A stretch of 64,000 nt of DNA, taken from the NCBI RefSeq assembly GCF_017948455.1, contig NZ_JAFFSU010000001.1:434001-498000 (forward strand), in the 5' to 3' direction. This stretch comes from Streptomyces sp. GESEQ-4 (GTDB lineage Bacteria > Actinomycetota > Actinomycetes > Streptomycetales > Streptomycetaceae). The notes below the pieces were generated by a model. That model saw nothing but the letters and a program-made list of their open reading frames with translations, did not search any database and was not told where the DNA came from. The position numbers and the translations under genes are program-made. Of the stretch, positions 33,925-41,908 are shown one piece after another (the stretch's first letter is position 1; every line of letters begins with the position of its first letter).

Positions 33925-36789
33925 ATGATGAGAGTCAGTAGACGAGGCTTTCTCGGAGGTGTCGCCGCCGGTGCCGCGACGTCGGTCGCCGCACCGGCGG
34001 CGGCCGCTCAACAGGGCGGCGGCCCCGGGGGATTGGTCGGTATGCGGACCGACCGCGAGTGGCAGGAGTTCCTCGCCGCGCAGGACCCGGTGTGGAAGCG
34101 GCTGCCGCGCACCTGGTACGAAGGGCCCTTCCTCGGCAATGGGCTGCTCGGCTCGATCGTCTACCAGGAGCCCGGCCGCAACGCCCTGCGCTTCACCGTG
34201 CACCACAGCGAAGTCCAGGACCACCGGCCGGAGTTCGGCAGCGATTGGGGCGTGGCCCGCCTCCCGGTCGGCAACCTGCTGTTACACCCCGTCGGCACCA
34301 TCACCGGCGCCGATCTGCGCCTCGACCTGTGGAACGCCGAGATCACCGGCACCCTCACCACCGACAAGGGCGCCATCCGGCTGCGCGCGCTGGTCCACAA
34401 CGACCGCACGCTGCTGCTCGTCACCGCCCGCGCGGACGCGGGCGAGCGGAACTTCCGCTGGGAGTACGTCCCTTCACCCGCCGTCAGCCCGCGTATCGTC
34501 CGCGAGGATCCGCCCGACGACCTGGAACCCAACCCCGCACCGGTGACCACGAAGGAGCCGGACGGCACGACTCTGGTGGTGCAGTCGCTTGTCGCGGGCG
34601 GGCAGACGGCCAGCGCCCACCGCGAACGCGCCCACGGCGACGACCGGACGTTCTGCCTGGCCGTCACCCACTCCCACCCCGGCACCGACGCCGAGGGCCG
34701 GGCCCGCACGGCGGTCCGCAAGGCGTCCGCGCTGCCCGTCTCCAGCCTGCTGCGCACCCACCGCGACTGGTGGCACGCCTTCTACCGCAAGAGCTTCGTC
34801 TCACTCCCGGACGGCATGCTCCAGAGCTTCTACTGGCTCCAGCTCTACAAGCTCGCCTCCGCCGCCCGCGAGCACGCCCCCGTCATGGCCACCACCGGCC
34901 CCTGGCTGGAGCCCACCCCCTGGCCCGCCGTCTGGTGGAACCTCAACGTGCAGCTGGAGTACTGGCCGGTGCACGGCTCCAACCACCTGGAACTGGACGC
35001 GATCCCGCGCACCCTCGCCGAGAACACCGACACCCTCATCGGCGCCCTGAAGCCGCAGTACCGGGCCGACTCGGCGGGCCTGCGCCGCTCCACCGACGCC
35101 CAGTGCGAGGACAGCGGCAGCGTCGCCGTCCCCGGCGGCTCCGGTGACCCGGAGGTCGGCAACCTGCCCTGGGCGCTGCACAACGTCTGGCTCACTTACC
35201 GCCACACCATGGACCGGGGCCTGCTGGAGGACATCCTCTACCCGCTCCTGCGCCGCTCCACCAGCTACTATCTGCACTTCCTGTACGAGGGCGACGACGG
35301 CCGGCTCCATCTCCCGAAGACCTTCTCACCGGAGTACGGCAGCGCCCCCGACTGCAACTACGACCTGGCGCTGCTGCGCTGGAGCTGCGCCACCCTGCTC
35401 GACACCGTCGAACTGCTCGGTGTGGACGACGAGTTGGCGCTGAAGTGGCGGCACGTCCTGGACCGGCTCACCGACTACCCGGTGGACGCGAACGGCTTCA
35501 TGATCGGCGCCGGGGTTCCGTTCGCGAAGTCGCATCGCCACTACTCCCACATGCTCGCCGTGTACCCCCTCTACCTCGTCAACTGGGAACAGCCCGAGCA
35601 ACGCGACCTCATCGAGCGGTCGTTGAAGCACTGGATCGGCTTCGAGGGTGCCCTGCGCGGCTACAGCTTCTCCGGTGCCGCGTCCCTCTCCGCGATGATG
35701 GGCCGGGGCGACGACTCACTGACGTATCTGCGGGAGCTGGTGGCCCGGTTCGTCCAGCCCAACACCATGTACTACGAGGCCGGCCCGGTCATCGAGACTC
35801 CGCTGTCGGCGGCACAGAGTCTGCACGACATGCTGTGCACGAGCTGGGGTGACACCATCCGGATCTTCCCTGCCGTGCCGGGGGAGTGGCGGGACGTCAC
35901 CCTGCACGACTTCCGCACCCAGGGCGCGTTCCTCGTCAGCGCCGTCCGCCGGGGCGGCCGTACCCGCTGGGTACGGGTCCGCAGCCTCGCCGGGGAGCCC
36001 TGCCGGGTGCGCCATTCACTGGGCGGGCGCGTCACGGTCGCCGGGATCGGCGGCCCGGCTCCCGACTGGCGCGACCTCGGCGACGGCGTCGTCGAACTCG
36101 ACCTGCCCCAGGGCGCGGAGGCCGTGATCCACCCGGCGGGCCGCCGCCCCGAGCTGCGGATCGCCCCCGTGCCGGTCTCCGCTCCCGCCGACCGGTGGGG
36201 CCTGCCGGAGCTGCCGCAGTCCGGAACCGTCACCCAGGTCGACCTGACGGGCCACTTCGACAACGACGGCATCACCACCGAGATGTACTACGGCGACGGG
36301 GACTTCGACGGCACCGGCCGCACCTACCCCATGGCCCAGCTCCCGCAGACCGGCCAGACCTCCGACAACGGGATCGGCTTCGCCTTCACCAACGGCAGCG
36401 AGGGAACGAACAACAACGTCGTCGCGGGCGGCCAGAACATCTCCGTACCGCAGGGCGCCTACGGCAAGTTGCACGTGCTCGGCGCGGGCGACACGGGGAA
36501 CGTCACCGTCCCGGCGACGCTCCGGTACGCCGACGGGACCACCGCCTCGACACAGCTCCGGCTCACCGGCTGGCTGGCGTCGGGACCCGCGTACGGCGAG
36601 ACCACGGCGGTGACGACCGGTCAGATCCACACGCGCAACGGGCCGTTGGGCACCAAGGCGGCCATCTTCCACCAGGTCGTCGAGGTCGACGCGACCCGTC
36701 AGCTCACCGGGATCACCCTGACCGCGCCGACGGGCGGCACCGCCCGTGCGCACGTCTTCGCGCTCTCGCTGGAGGCTGTCGGCGGGTAG
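33925..36789 (+). CDS. Tat-exported GH95-like alpha-L-fucosidase/galactosidase family protein
   Basis: A 954-aa enzyme with a twin-arginine signal (SRRGFLGG, then an alanine-rich core to about residue 30). Residues 45-780 match the GH95-like layout: an N-terminal beta-sandwich (WYEGPFLGNGLLGSIVYQEP), then an (alpha/alpha)6 barrel with WNLNVQLEYWP, LPKTFSPEYGSAPDCNYDL and HRHYSHMLAVYPLYLVNW, a strong family hallmark. The last 180 residues (from about 770) are a beta-rich domain containing VDLTGHFDNDGIT and TSDNGIGFAF, probably a carbohydrate-binding module. GAGGGAG precedes ATG 33925 (ATG 33928 is equally possible). With GH97 and DUF2264 it suggests breakdown of a fucose/galactose-bearing plant glycan. 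Confidence 0.83.
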   Translation: MMRVSRRGFLGGVAAGAATSVAAPAAAAQQGGGPGGLVGMRTDREWQEFLAAQDPVWKRLPRTWYEGPFLGNGLLGSIVYQEPGRNALRFTVHHSEVQDHRPEFGSDWGVARLPVGNLLLHPVGTITGADLRLDLWNAEITGTLTTDKGAIRLRALVHNDRTLLLVTARADAGERNFRWEYVPSPAVSPRIVREDPPDDLEPNPAPVTTKEPDGTTLVVQSLVAGGQTASAHRERAHGDDRTFCLAVTHSHPGTDAEGRARTAVRKASALPVSSLLRTHRDWWHAFYRKSFVSLPDGMLQSFYWLQLYKLASAAREHAPVMATTGPWLEPTPWPAVWWNLNVQLEYWPVHGSNHLELDAIPRTLAENTDTLIGALKPQYRADSAGLRRSTDAQCEDSGSVAVPGGSGDPEVGNLPWALHNVWLTYRHTMDRGLLEDILYPLLRRSTSYYLHFLYEGDDGRLHLPKTFSPEYGSAPDCNYDLALLRWSCATLLDTVELLGVDDELALKWRHVLDRLTDYPVDANGFMIGAGVPFAKSHRHYSHMLAVYPLYLVNWEQPEQRDLIERSLKHWIGFEGALRGYSFSGAASLSAMMGRGDDSLTYLRELVARFVQPNTMYYEAGPVIETPLSAAQSLHDMLCTSWGDTIRIFPAVPGEWRDVTLHDFRTQGAFLVSAVRRGGRTRWVRVRSLAGEPCRVRHSLGGRVTVAGIGGPAPDWRDLGDGVVELDLPQGAEAVIHPAGRRPELRIAPVPVSAPADRWGLPELPQSGTVTQVDLTGHFDNDGITTEMYYGDGDFDGTGRTYPMAQLPQTGQTSDNGIGFAFTNGSEGTNNNVVAGGQNISVPQGAYGKLHVLGAGDTGNVTVPATLRYADGTTASTQLRLTGWLASGPAYGETTAVTTGQIHTRNGPLGTKAAIFHQVVEVDATRQLTGITLTAPTGGTARAHVFALSLEAVGG

Positions 36790-36807
36790 GTGTGGGGCGT
36801 CATGAGT

Positions 36808-36845
36808 CGAGGCCGCGGCACGGGTCCACCGTGTCCGCGGCCTCG
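36808..36845. terminator. Hairpin terminator after the GH95-like gene
   Basis: CGAGGCCGCGG (36808-36818) and CCGCGGCCTCG (36835-36845) form a perfect 11-bp stem, extended by CACGG/CCGTG inside. It lies between the convergent GH95-like and CsbD-like genes. Confidence 0.8.
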
Positions 36846-36856
36846 GTCCAGCCCGC

Positions 36857-37048
36857 TCAGACGTCGTCCCGCTTCGCGGAACGCCCGCGCTGCTTGATCC
36901 GCTCCTGGGCCTTGCCCTTGAGCTTCTTGGCTTCTCCGCGCGCCTGCTCGAGCTTGCCCTCGGTCTGCATGTCGCGGTCGCCGGTGACCTTTCCGGTCAT
37001 TTCCTTGGCTTTGCCCTTCATCTTGTCCGCGCGGCCCTTGTCGGCCAT
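36857..37048 (-). CDS. CsbD-like small stress protein
   Basis: A 63-aa very hydrophilic, lysine-rich protein matching the CsbD family: start ADKGRADKMKGKAKEMTGKV, then GKLEQARGEAKKLKGKAQER. Family members are abundant general-stress proteins with no known activity. AGGAGGAG lies before the ATG at 37048. Confidence 0.9.
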   Translation of the reverse strand: MADKGRADKMKGKAKEMTGKVTGDRDMQTEGKLEQARGEAKKLKGKAQERIKQRGRSAKRDDV

Positions 37049-37177
37049 GGCTCCTCCTGAGGTGAGACAGGGCTTGCCCGCCCAAAGTAAGCGGGTGGGG
37101 CAGGCCCCGCGCGTCGGACGATGACGCTGCGTGAGCGCCGCGCCGCCGGACGGCCGGGGCGGGCCTTCCGGACGCGG

Positions 37178-37411
37178 TCAGCCGTTCAGCCGCTTACGCA
37201 GCAACTTCTTGCCCAGTTCGGCGCCTTTGCGGCTGTCGGCCTGCGCCTTGCGGAACAGGTCCACGACCTCCGTGTCCTTCTCGCGCTCCGCGTCCTGGAT
37301 GTACGTCTCGAGCCGCAGCGCGTTGTTCAGGCAGGCCTCGACGTACCAGATCAGGTTGTAGTCCTTGTCCGGCGTGCCCGTGACGCCACCGGTCTCCGTG
37401 CTGCTGGTCAT
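37178..37411 (-). CDS. Small conserved-looking protein of unknown function
   Basis: A 77-aa soluble helical protein (KDYNLIWYVEACLNNALRLE, then a charged helix KDTEVVDLFRKAQADSRKGA and a KKLLRKRLNG tail). I do not recognise the family. GGAGG is 7 bases before the ATG at 37411; a longer reading to 37471 adds an unlikely leader. It is 130 bases upstream of the CsbD-like gene on the same strand and may share its stress setting. Confidence 0.7.
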   Translation of the reverse strand: MTSSTETGGVTGTPDKDYNLIWYVEACLNNALRLETYIQDAEREKDTEVVDLFRKAQADSRKGAELGKKLLRKRLNG

Positions 37412-37531
37412 GGTGAACCTCCTCCGGTCCGAAACGGAACGGTCGAGTACCCCGGGCGGCGAGGCGTACACGGCCTCCCCGAGTGCTGGTCACCGGCGGA
37501 TGACGACGGCTGGGGCGGGCACTTGGAGCGG

Positions 37532-38377
37532 ATGGGTGCTGTGCTCGCCCTGGCCTCCGCGGTCTGCTACGGCATCGTCGACTTCGCCGGCGGACTGCTG
37601 TCCCGCCGCGTCCACTTCGCCGTCGTCACCTTCCTCGGACAGGTCGGAGGCTTGCTCCTGGCGGTCGCCGCCGCGCTGCTGTTACCCGCGACAGCGGTCC
37701 GGTCCACGGACGTCGCCTGGGGCGCGGCGTCCGGCGCCGGAAGCGCCGTGGCCATGCACTTCCTCAACCGCGGTCTGAGCCGTGGCGCCATGAGCATCGT
37801 GATCCCCGTGAGCGCGGTCACCGGGGTGGCGCTGTCGGTGCTGTGCGGGGTGTTCCTGCTGGGCGACCGGCCCACTCCGCTCGCCTGGCTCGGCATCTGC
37901 GCCACCGTTCCCGCTCTGTGGCTCGTCTCCGCCGGCGGCGACGGCCACGGCAGCCGAGCCCCGTCCGGGCGGCGGCTGCCGGTGGACGGCCTGATCGCCA
38001 GTGGGGGAGTGGCGGTCCAGTACATCGGCCTCGCCCAGGCGGACCCGGCGAGCGGCCTGTGGCCCGTGGCGGCCGGCCGGGTGGCCGCGGTTCTCCTCCT
38101 GCTCCCGGGCATCCGGCGGCACGCCGCCGAGTTCCGCCGGCCGGTCCGGTCGCTGGGCTGTGCGGTCCTGATCGGGGCGGGAGCGGCGCTCGGGCTCATC
38201 CTGTATCTCCTCGCCGCCCACCAGCAGATGCTCGCCGTCGCCGTCGTCCTGGCCTCCCTTTACCCGGCGGTCCCGACGGCCCTGGGACTCGCCGTCCTGC
38301 ACGAGAAGGTCACCCGGACCCAGACGTCGGGTCTGCTGATCGCGGGCGTCGCGATCGTGCTGCTCAGTCTGGGGTGA
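37532..38377 (+). CDS. EamA-family (DMT) transporter
   Basis: A 281-aa membrane protein with about ten hydrophobic helices in two EamA repeats, each closing with the family pattern (LGDRPTPLAWLGICATVPALWL near 110-132; LHEKVTRTQTSGLLIAGVAI near 257-276). Such proteins export small metabolites; the substrate is unknown. The ATG at 37532 is the first plausible start, but GGAG is only 3 bases away, so initiation may be weak or slightly different. Confidence 0.85.
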   Translation: MGAVLALASAVCYGIVDFAGGLLSRRVHFAVVTFLGQVGGLLLAVAAALLLPATAVRSTDVAWGAASGAGSAVAMHFLNRGLSRGAMSIVIPVSAVTGVALSVLCGVFLLGDRPTPLAWLGICATVPALWLVSAGGDGHGSRAPSGRRLPVDGLIASGGVAVQYIGLAQADPASGLWPVAAGRVAAVLLLLPGIRRHAAEFRRPVRSLGCAVLIGAGAALGLILYLLAAHQQMLAVAVVLASLYPAVPTALGLAVLHEKVTRTQTSGLLIAGVAIVLLSLG

Positions 38378-38464
38378 GCGGTTGGGTGCCGTACGGCCGC
38401 ATCGACCGGACCCGCGACGGGTACCCGGAGCACTCCGGAATTCAGTTGGATCGGTGGCCTGACG

Positions 38465-39109
38465 ATGAGTGCGAAGACCGACAACGCGGTGGTCCGGGCC
38501 CTGCTCGACCGGCAGGAGCGCACCTACGCGGCGCAGGCCGGGATCAGACTGCGCAACACCCCCGGCCCCCTCTACCAGACGCTCGTACTGGCGATCCTGC
38601 TCAGCGCGCGGATCAAGGCCGATATCGCGGTGGCCGCGGCAAGGGCCCTGTTCGACGCCGGAATGCGCGACGCCCGCTCGATGGCTCAGGCGTCCTGGCA
38701 GGAACGCGTCGACGCGCTCGGCGAGGGCGGCTACCGCCGCTATGACGAGCGGACCGCGACGATGCTCGGCAAGGGGGCCGAACTGCTGCTGGAGCGCTAC
38801 AAGGGCGATCTTCGGCGCCTGCGCGAGGAATCCGACCCCAAGAAGGCCCTGCGGGACATACCCGGGATCGGTCCCACGGGAGCCGATATCTTCCTGCGCG
38901 ATGTGCAGGGCGTATGGCCGGAGTTCGCACCGTACTTCGATCGCAAGGCCCAGGACGGTGCGCGCCGGCTCGGACTGCCGACGTCGCCCGACAAGCTGGC
39001 CGGATTCGTGGGCGAGCGTGACGTGCCGCGGCTCGCGGACGGCCTGGTCCACGCGGCCCTCGACAAGCCCCTGGCCGACGAGGTGCTCGACGCCGCGAAG
39101 GCGGCGTGA
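38465..39109 (+). CDS. HhH-GPD superfamily DNA repair protein (endonuclease III-like)
   Basis: A 214-aa all-helical protein of the base-excision glycosylase superfamily. The helix-hairpin-helix is visible in LRDIPGIGPTGADIFLRDV (about residues 130-148), and the upstream helices (LYQTLVLAILLSARIKADIA) match the conserved start of the fold. There is no C-terminal Fe-S cysteine cluster and no clear Lys catalytic motif, so it may be a monofunctional glycosylase or a structure-recognising relative. The start at ATG 38465 is 6 bases after a GTGGCC stretch, without a strong ribosome binding site. Confidence 0.8.
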   Translation: MSAKTDNAVVRALLDRQERTYAAQAGIRLRNTPGPLYQTLVLAILLSARIKADIAVAAARALFDAGMRDARSMAQASWQERVDALGEGGYRRYDERTATMLGKGAELLLERYKGDLRRLREESDPKKALRDIPGIGPTGADIFLRDVQGVWPEFAPYFDRKAQDGARRLGLPTSPDKLAGFVGERDVPRLADGLVHAALDKPLADEVLDAAKAA

Positions 39110-39168
39110 CAAGGCGTTCCGGAGTACGCGGCCATGGGACGGCCGGGGTGCCGCGTTACGCTGGCGCG

Positions 39169-39249
39169 GTGCCGGACCTGATCGCAGCCGCGCGGCCGCA
39201 CCGCCCTGACACACACAGCCGCCCTGCGCACGGGCACCCGCGCTCATGA
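39169..39249 (+). CDS. Putative leaderless 26-codon ORF coupled to the kinase gene
   Basis: GTG at 39169 lies 6 bases after TACGCT (39157-39162), the placement of a -10 element for a leaderless mRNA. The frame encodes 26 residues rich in Arg, His and Pro (MPDLIAAARPHRPDTHSRPA, then HGHPRS) and stops at 39247-39249, overlapping the next ATG (39246) as ATGA. That gene has no ribosome binding site of its own. It may be a coupling or attenuation peptide; this rests on geometry only. Confidence 0.35.
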   Translation: MPDLIAAARPHRPDTHSRPAHGHPRS

Positions 39250-40106
39250 CCGCCGGTACCCCGCGCGCCGCGGCGGAGCGACTCAGCGGGCGCCGGGTGA
39301 CCCACGAGCGTCGGCTCAACGCCGCACTCTCCGAAGTCACCCTGGATGACGGCCACATGGTGATGGTCAAGCGTGGTGACGGCCCGGCCGCCGCGCAGGC
39401 CGAGGCGGCCGGGCTGCGCTGGCTCGCCGCCGCCGGCACGGTCCGCGTACCGGAGGTGCACGGCCACGACCGTCACTGGCTGGTGTCGGACCGCGTCCCG
39501 CCCGGCGCACCGACCCCCGCCGCGGCGGCCCGTTTCGGCGGTGAGCTGGCAGCCCTGCACGCGTCCGGTGCGCCCGCGTTCGGCGCCCCGCCGCCCGACG
39601 GCCCGGTGGACGCGTACATCGGGCTGGCCCCGATGCGTAACTCGCCTGGCACCGACTGGCCGGAGTGGTACGCGGAACACCGAGTGCTGCCGTATCTGCG
39701 CCGCGCGGTCGACGACGGCACGATCCGCCCCGCCGAGGCGGCCGTGATCGAGCGGGTCTGCGGGCGGCTGCCGGAGCTGGCGGGCCCCGCCGAGCCGCCC
39801 GCCCGGCTGCACGGCGACCTGTGGAACGGAAACGTGCTGTGGGGCGCCGACGGTCACGCCTGGCTGATCGACCCGGCCGCGCACGGCGGACACCGTGAGA
39901 CCGACCTGGCGATGCTCAGCCTCTTCGGCTGTCCTCACCTGGACCTCGTACTGGACGGCTATCAGCAGACCGCACCCCTGGCCGAAGGCTGGACGGACCG
40001 CGTCGGACTGCACCAGCTCTTCCCGCTGCTGGTGCACGCGGTGCTCTTCGGCCGTGGCTACGCGGAACAGGCCCTGGACGTGGCTCGGGCGGCACAGGCG
40101 CGGTGA
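39246..40106 (+). CDS. Fructosamine-kinase/aminoglycoside-phosphotransferase-like protein
   Basis: A 286-aa small-molecule kinase of the fructosamine kinase family, which phosphorylates sugars attached to amines so that the adduct falls off (protein deglycation). Visible are the nucleotide-binding Lys in VMVKRGDG, the catalytic loop LHGDLWNGNVLWG (about 190-202) and the metal-binding Asp in WLIDPAAHGGHRETDLAM (about 208-225). The ATG at 39246 lacks a ribosome binding site and overlaps the stop of a tiny upstream frame. Whether the substrate is a protein-bound or free ketoamine cannot be told. Confidence 0.87.
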   Translation: MTAGTPRAAAERLSGRRVTHERRLNAALSEVTLDDGHMVMVKRGDGPAAAQAEAAGLRWLAAAGTVRVPEVHGHDRHWLVSDRVPPGAPTPAAAARFGGELAALHASGAPAFGAPPPDGPVDAYIGLAPMRNSPGTDWPEWYAEHRVLPYLRRAVDDGTIRPAEAAVIERVCGRLPELAGPAEPPARLHGDLWNGNVLWGADGHAWLIDPAAHGGHRETDLAMLSLFGCPHLDLVLDGYQQTAPLAEGWTDRVGLHQLFPLLVHAVLFGRGYAEQALDVARAAQAR

Positions 40107-40166
40107 TCTTTTGGGGTCGATGGCGTACGGACCATTGACTCGGTCCTGAGCGACCCTGAGACTGAC

Positions 40167-40225
40167 ATGACTACGTAGTCATAGAGCTTGGCCCTGAACT
40201 CGCACCCACTCATGACTACGTAGTC
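40167..40225. promoter_or_regulatory. Two ATGACTACGTAGTCAT operators of the next LacI gene
   Basis: A perfect 16-bp palindrome ATGACTACGTAGTCAT at 40167-40182 is repeated as ATGACTACGTAGTC at 40212-40225 (12-bp core GACTACGTAGTC), 45 bases centre to centre. TTGACT at 40135-40140 is the likely -35, placing transcription start in or near the first copy. The arrangement implies looping or blocking by the LacI encoded 18 bases downstream. Confidence 0.85.
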
Positions 40226-40242
40226 GCGAACGAGGAGGATGC

Positions 40243-41274
40243 ATGGCGACCACCGCTGCCGAGGGCGGACGACGTCGGCGCGGCCCCGGTATGACGGAGG
40301 TCGCCCGGGTCGCCGGTGTCTCGCAGAAGACGGTGTCGCGGGTCGTCAACGGCGAACCGCATGTCAGCCCGGAGGTACGCGACCGCGTCCTGCGGGTCAT
40401 CCGGGAGCTGGACTACCGCCCGAACAACGCGGCGCGTGCCCTGCTCCTCGGCCGGTACCGGCGGATCGGCGTCGTCACGCTGGGCACCGCTCTGTACGGA
40501 CCGTCCACCCTGCTCAGCGCGCTGGAACGGGCGATGCAGCGGGCGGGCTACTCCTTCGCGCTGGCCGGAACCCTGGAGGGGCAGCGAGTCTCGGTAGCTG
40601 TGGAGTCCCTCCTCGAACAGGGCGTGGACGGGATCGTCCTGTCCGAGCCGATCGACGACGGCACCCCGCTCCGGTTCAGCGCGGACGTGCCGGTGGTCAG
40701 CCTCGGCGAGGGCATGGAACTCACCGAAGGGGTGGGCGCCGTGGTCGGCGCCGACGGTGTGGCGGCCGCCCGCATGGCGACCGAGCATCTGCTCGGGCTC
40801 GGCCACCGCACGGTCTGGCACCTTCCCGGACCCCAGGACTGGTACGCCGCCCGCGACCGGCTGCGCGGCTGGCGCGAAGCGCTCGATGCCGCCGGCGCCC
40901 CCGAGCCGCCGCTGCCCACCGAGGGCGACTGGAGCCCGGCCTCCGGGTACGCGGCCGGCCGCCAGCTGGCCCAACTGTCCGAAGTCACCGCCGTGTTCGC
41001 CGCCAACGACGACATGGCGATCGGCGCCCTGCGCGCCTTCGCCGAGGCGGGACTGGCCGTCCCCGACGACGTGAGCATCGTCGGCTACGACGACATCCCC
41101 GCCGCCCCTTACCTCTCCCCACCCCTGACCACCGTCCGGCAGGACTTCACCGCCGTCGCCGACCACGCCGTCGACACCCTCATCGCCATGATCGAAGGAA
41201 CGTCCCGTCCGGCTCTGCACACCGCGCTCGCGGTCGAGTTGGCCGTACGGGCCTCCACCGCACCCAGCCGCTGA
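40243..41274 (+). CDS. LacI-family transcriptional regulator
   Basis: A 343-aa repressor: HTH and hinge at 15-75 (TEVARVAGVSQKTVSRVVNG, YRPNNAARALLLGRYRRIGV) and a sugar-binding domain with the usual dimer-region elements (GYDDIPAAPYLSPPLTTVRQ). GAGGAGG lies 7 bases before ATG 40243. Twin operators upstream indicate autorepression. Downstream on the same strand are the remains of an ABC importer and a GH42 beta-galactosidase, so the effector was probably a galactoside. It is about 50% similar by eye to the LacI at 43951-45012, suggesting a duplication. Confidence 0.9.
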   Translation: MATTAAEGGRRRRGPGMTEVARVAGVSQKTVSRVVNGEPHVSPEVRDRVLRVIRELDYRPNNAARALLLGRYRRIGVVTLGTALYGPSTLLSALERAMQRAGYSFALAGTLEGQRVSVAVESLLEQGVDGIVLSEPIDDGTPLRFSADVPVVSLGEGMELTEGVGAVVGADGVAAARMATEHLLGLGHRTVWHLPGPQDWYAARDRLRGWREALDAAGAPEPPLPTEGDWSPASGYAAGRQLAQLSEVTAVFAANDDMAIGALRAFAEAGLAVPDDVSIVGYDDIPAAPYLSPPLTTVRQDFTAVADHAVDTLIAMIEGTSRPALHTALAVELAVRASTAPSR

Positions 41275-41393
41275 TCCGTCGGCGGAACGGTCTGCGGCAC
41301 CTCGCCGCCGACCCGATCCGCCTGCCCGCGTGCGCCGCCCGGGACGGCCGCGCACGCGACACTTTCGCAGCCGCGCCACGTGAGGAGTCACGT

Positions 41394-41879
41394 GTGGACA
41401 CCCCATCACGCCGAACCGTGCTCCGCAGCGCCCTGGGACTGGGGGCAGGTGCCGCACTCGCCGCCTGTGGCACCGGGAGCACCACCGCCCGTACGTCCGG
41501 AGACGTGACGCTCGCCCTGTGGACCCACGACCCCGGATACGAGGCCTTCTTCACCAAGGGCATCACGGACGCCGACCGCCTCACCGACTTCCGCTACCGG
41601 CTCGAGGTCACCCGCGCCGGGGCCCCCGACCTCGTCACCAAGCTGCTCGCCCAGGCAGTCGCCGGCCGCGGTACACCCGACCTCGCGGGATTCGAGATCG
41701 GCAGCTTCCCGCGGATGCTGCGCGGCGACATCGCACCGCGCCTCCTGCAGCGCGAGCGAGTTCGGCATCTTCCGCCGTGTCGTGCTGCCCCTGCCGCTGG
41801 CCTGCCCGCCGTCGCCCTCTTCGTCCTGCTCCGCAAACAGCTCCTCGAAGGCCTGTCCACCGGCGCCGTCAAGGGCTGA
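41394..41879 (+). pseudogene. Deletion scar of an ABC sugar importer (binding protein plus permease remnants)
   Basis: The frame starts like an intact twin-arginine/lipoprotein sugar-binding protein (SRRTVLRSALGLGAGAALAA, CGTGS, Cys lipobox) with GAGGAG before GTG 41394 and continues to about residue 118 (RGDIAPRLL). At about 41750 the sequence changes. In the next frame, 41752-41806 reads ASEFGIFRRVVLPLPLAC, which is the EAA loop of a permease. Back in the first frame it then reads VALFVLLRKQLLEGLSTGAV and KG, the end of a MalG-type permease. So most of the binding protein, the whole first permease and most of the second were lost by at least two deletions. No functional importer can be made. 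Confidence 0.85.
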
Positions 41880-41908
41880 CGCCGCCTCAACCGACGTATA
41901 GGAGAAGC

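Noticed and set aside
41377..41394. Two CACGTG boxes around the ribosome binding site of the ABC scar
   Set aside because: Six-base palindromes are common in this composition, and the gene is dead; no supporting evidence.
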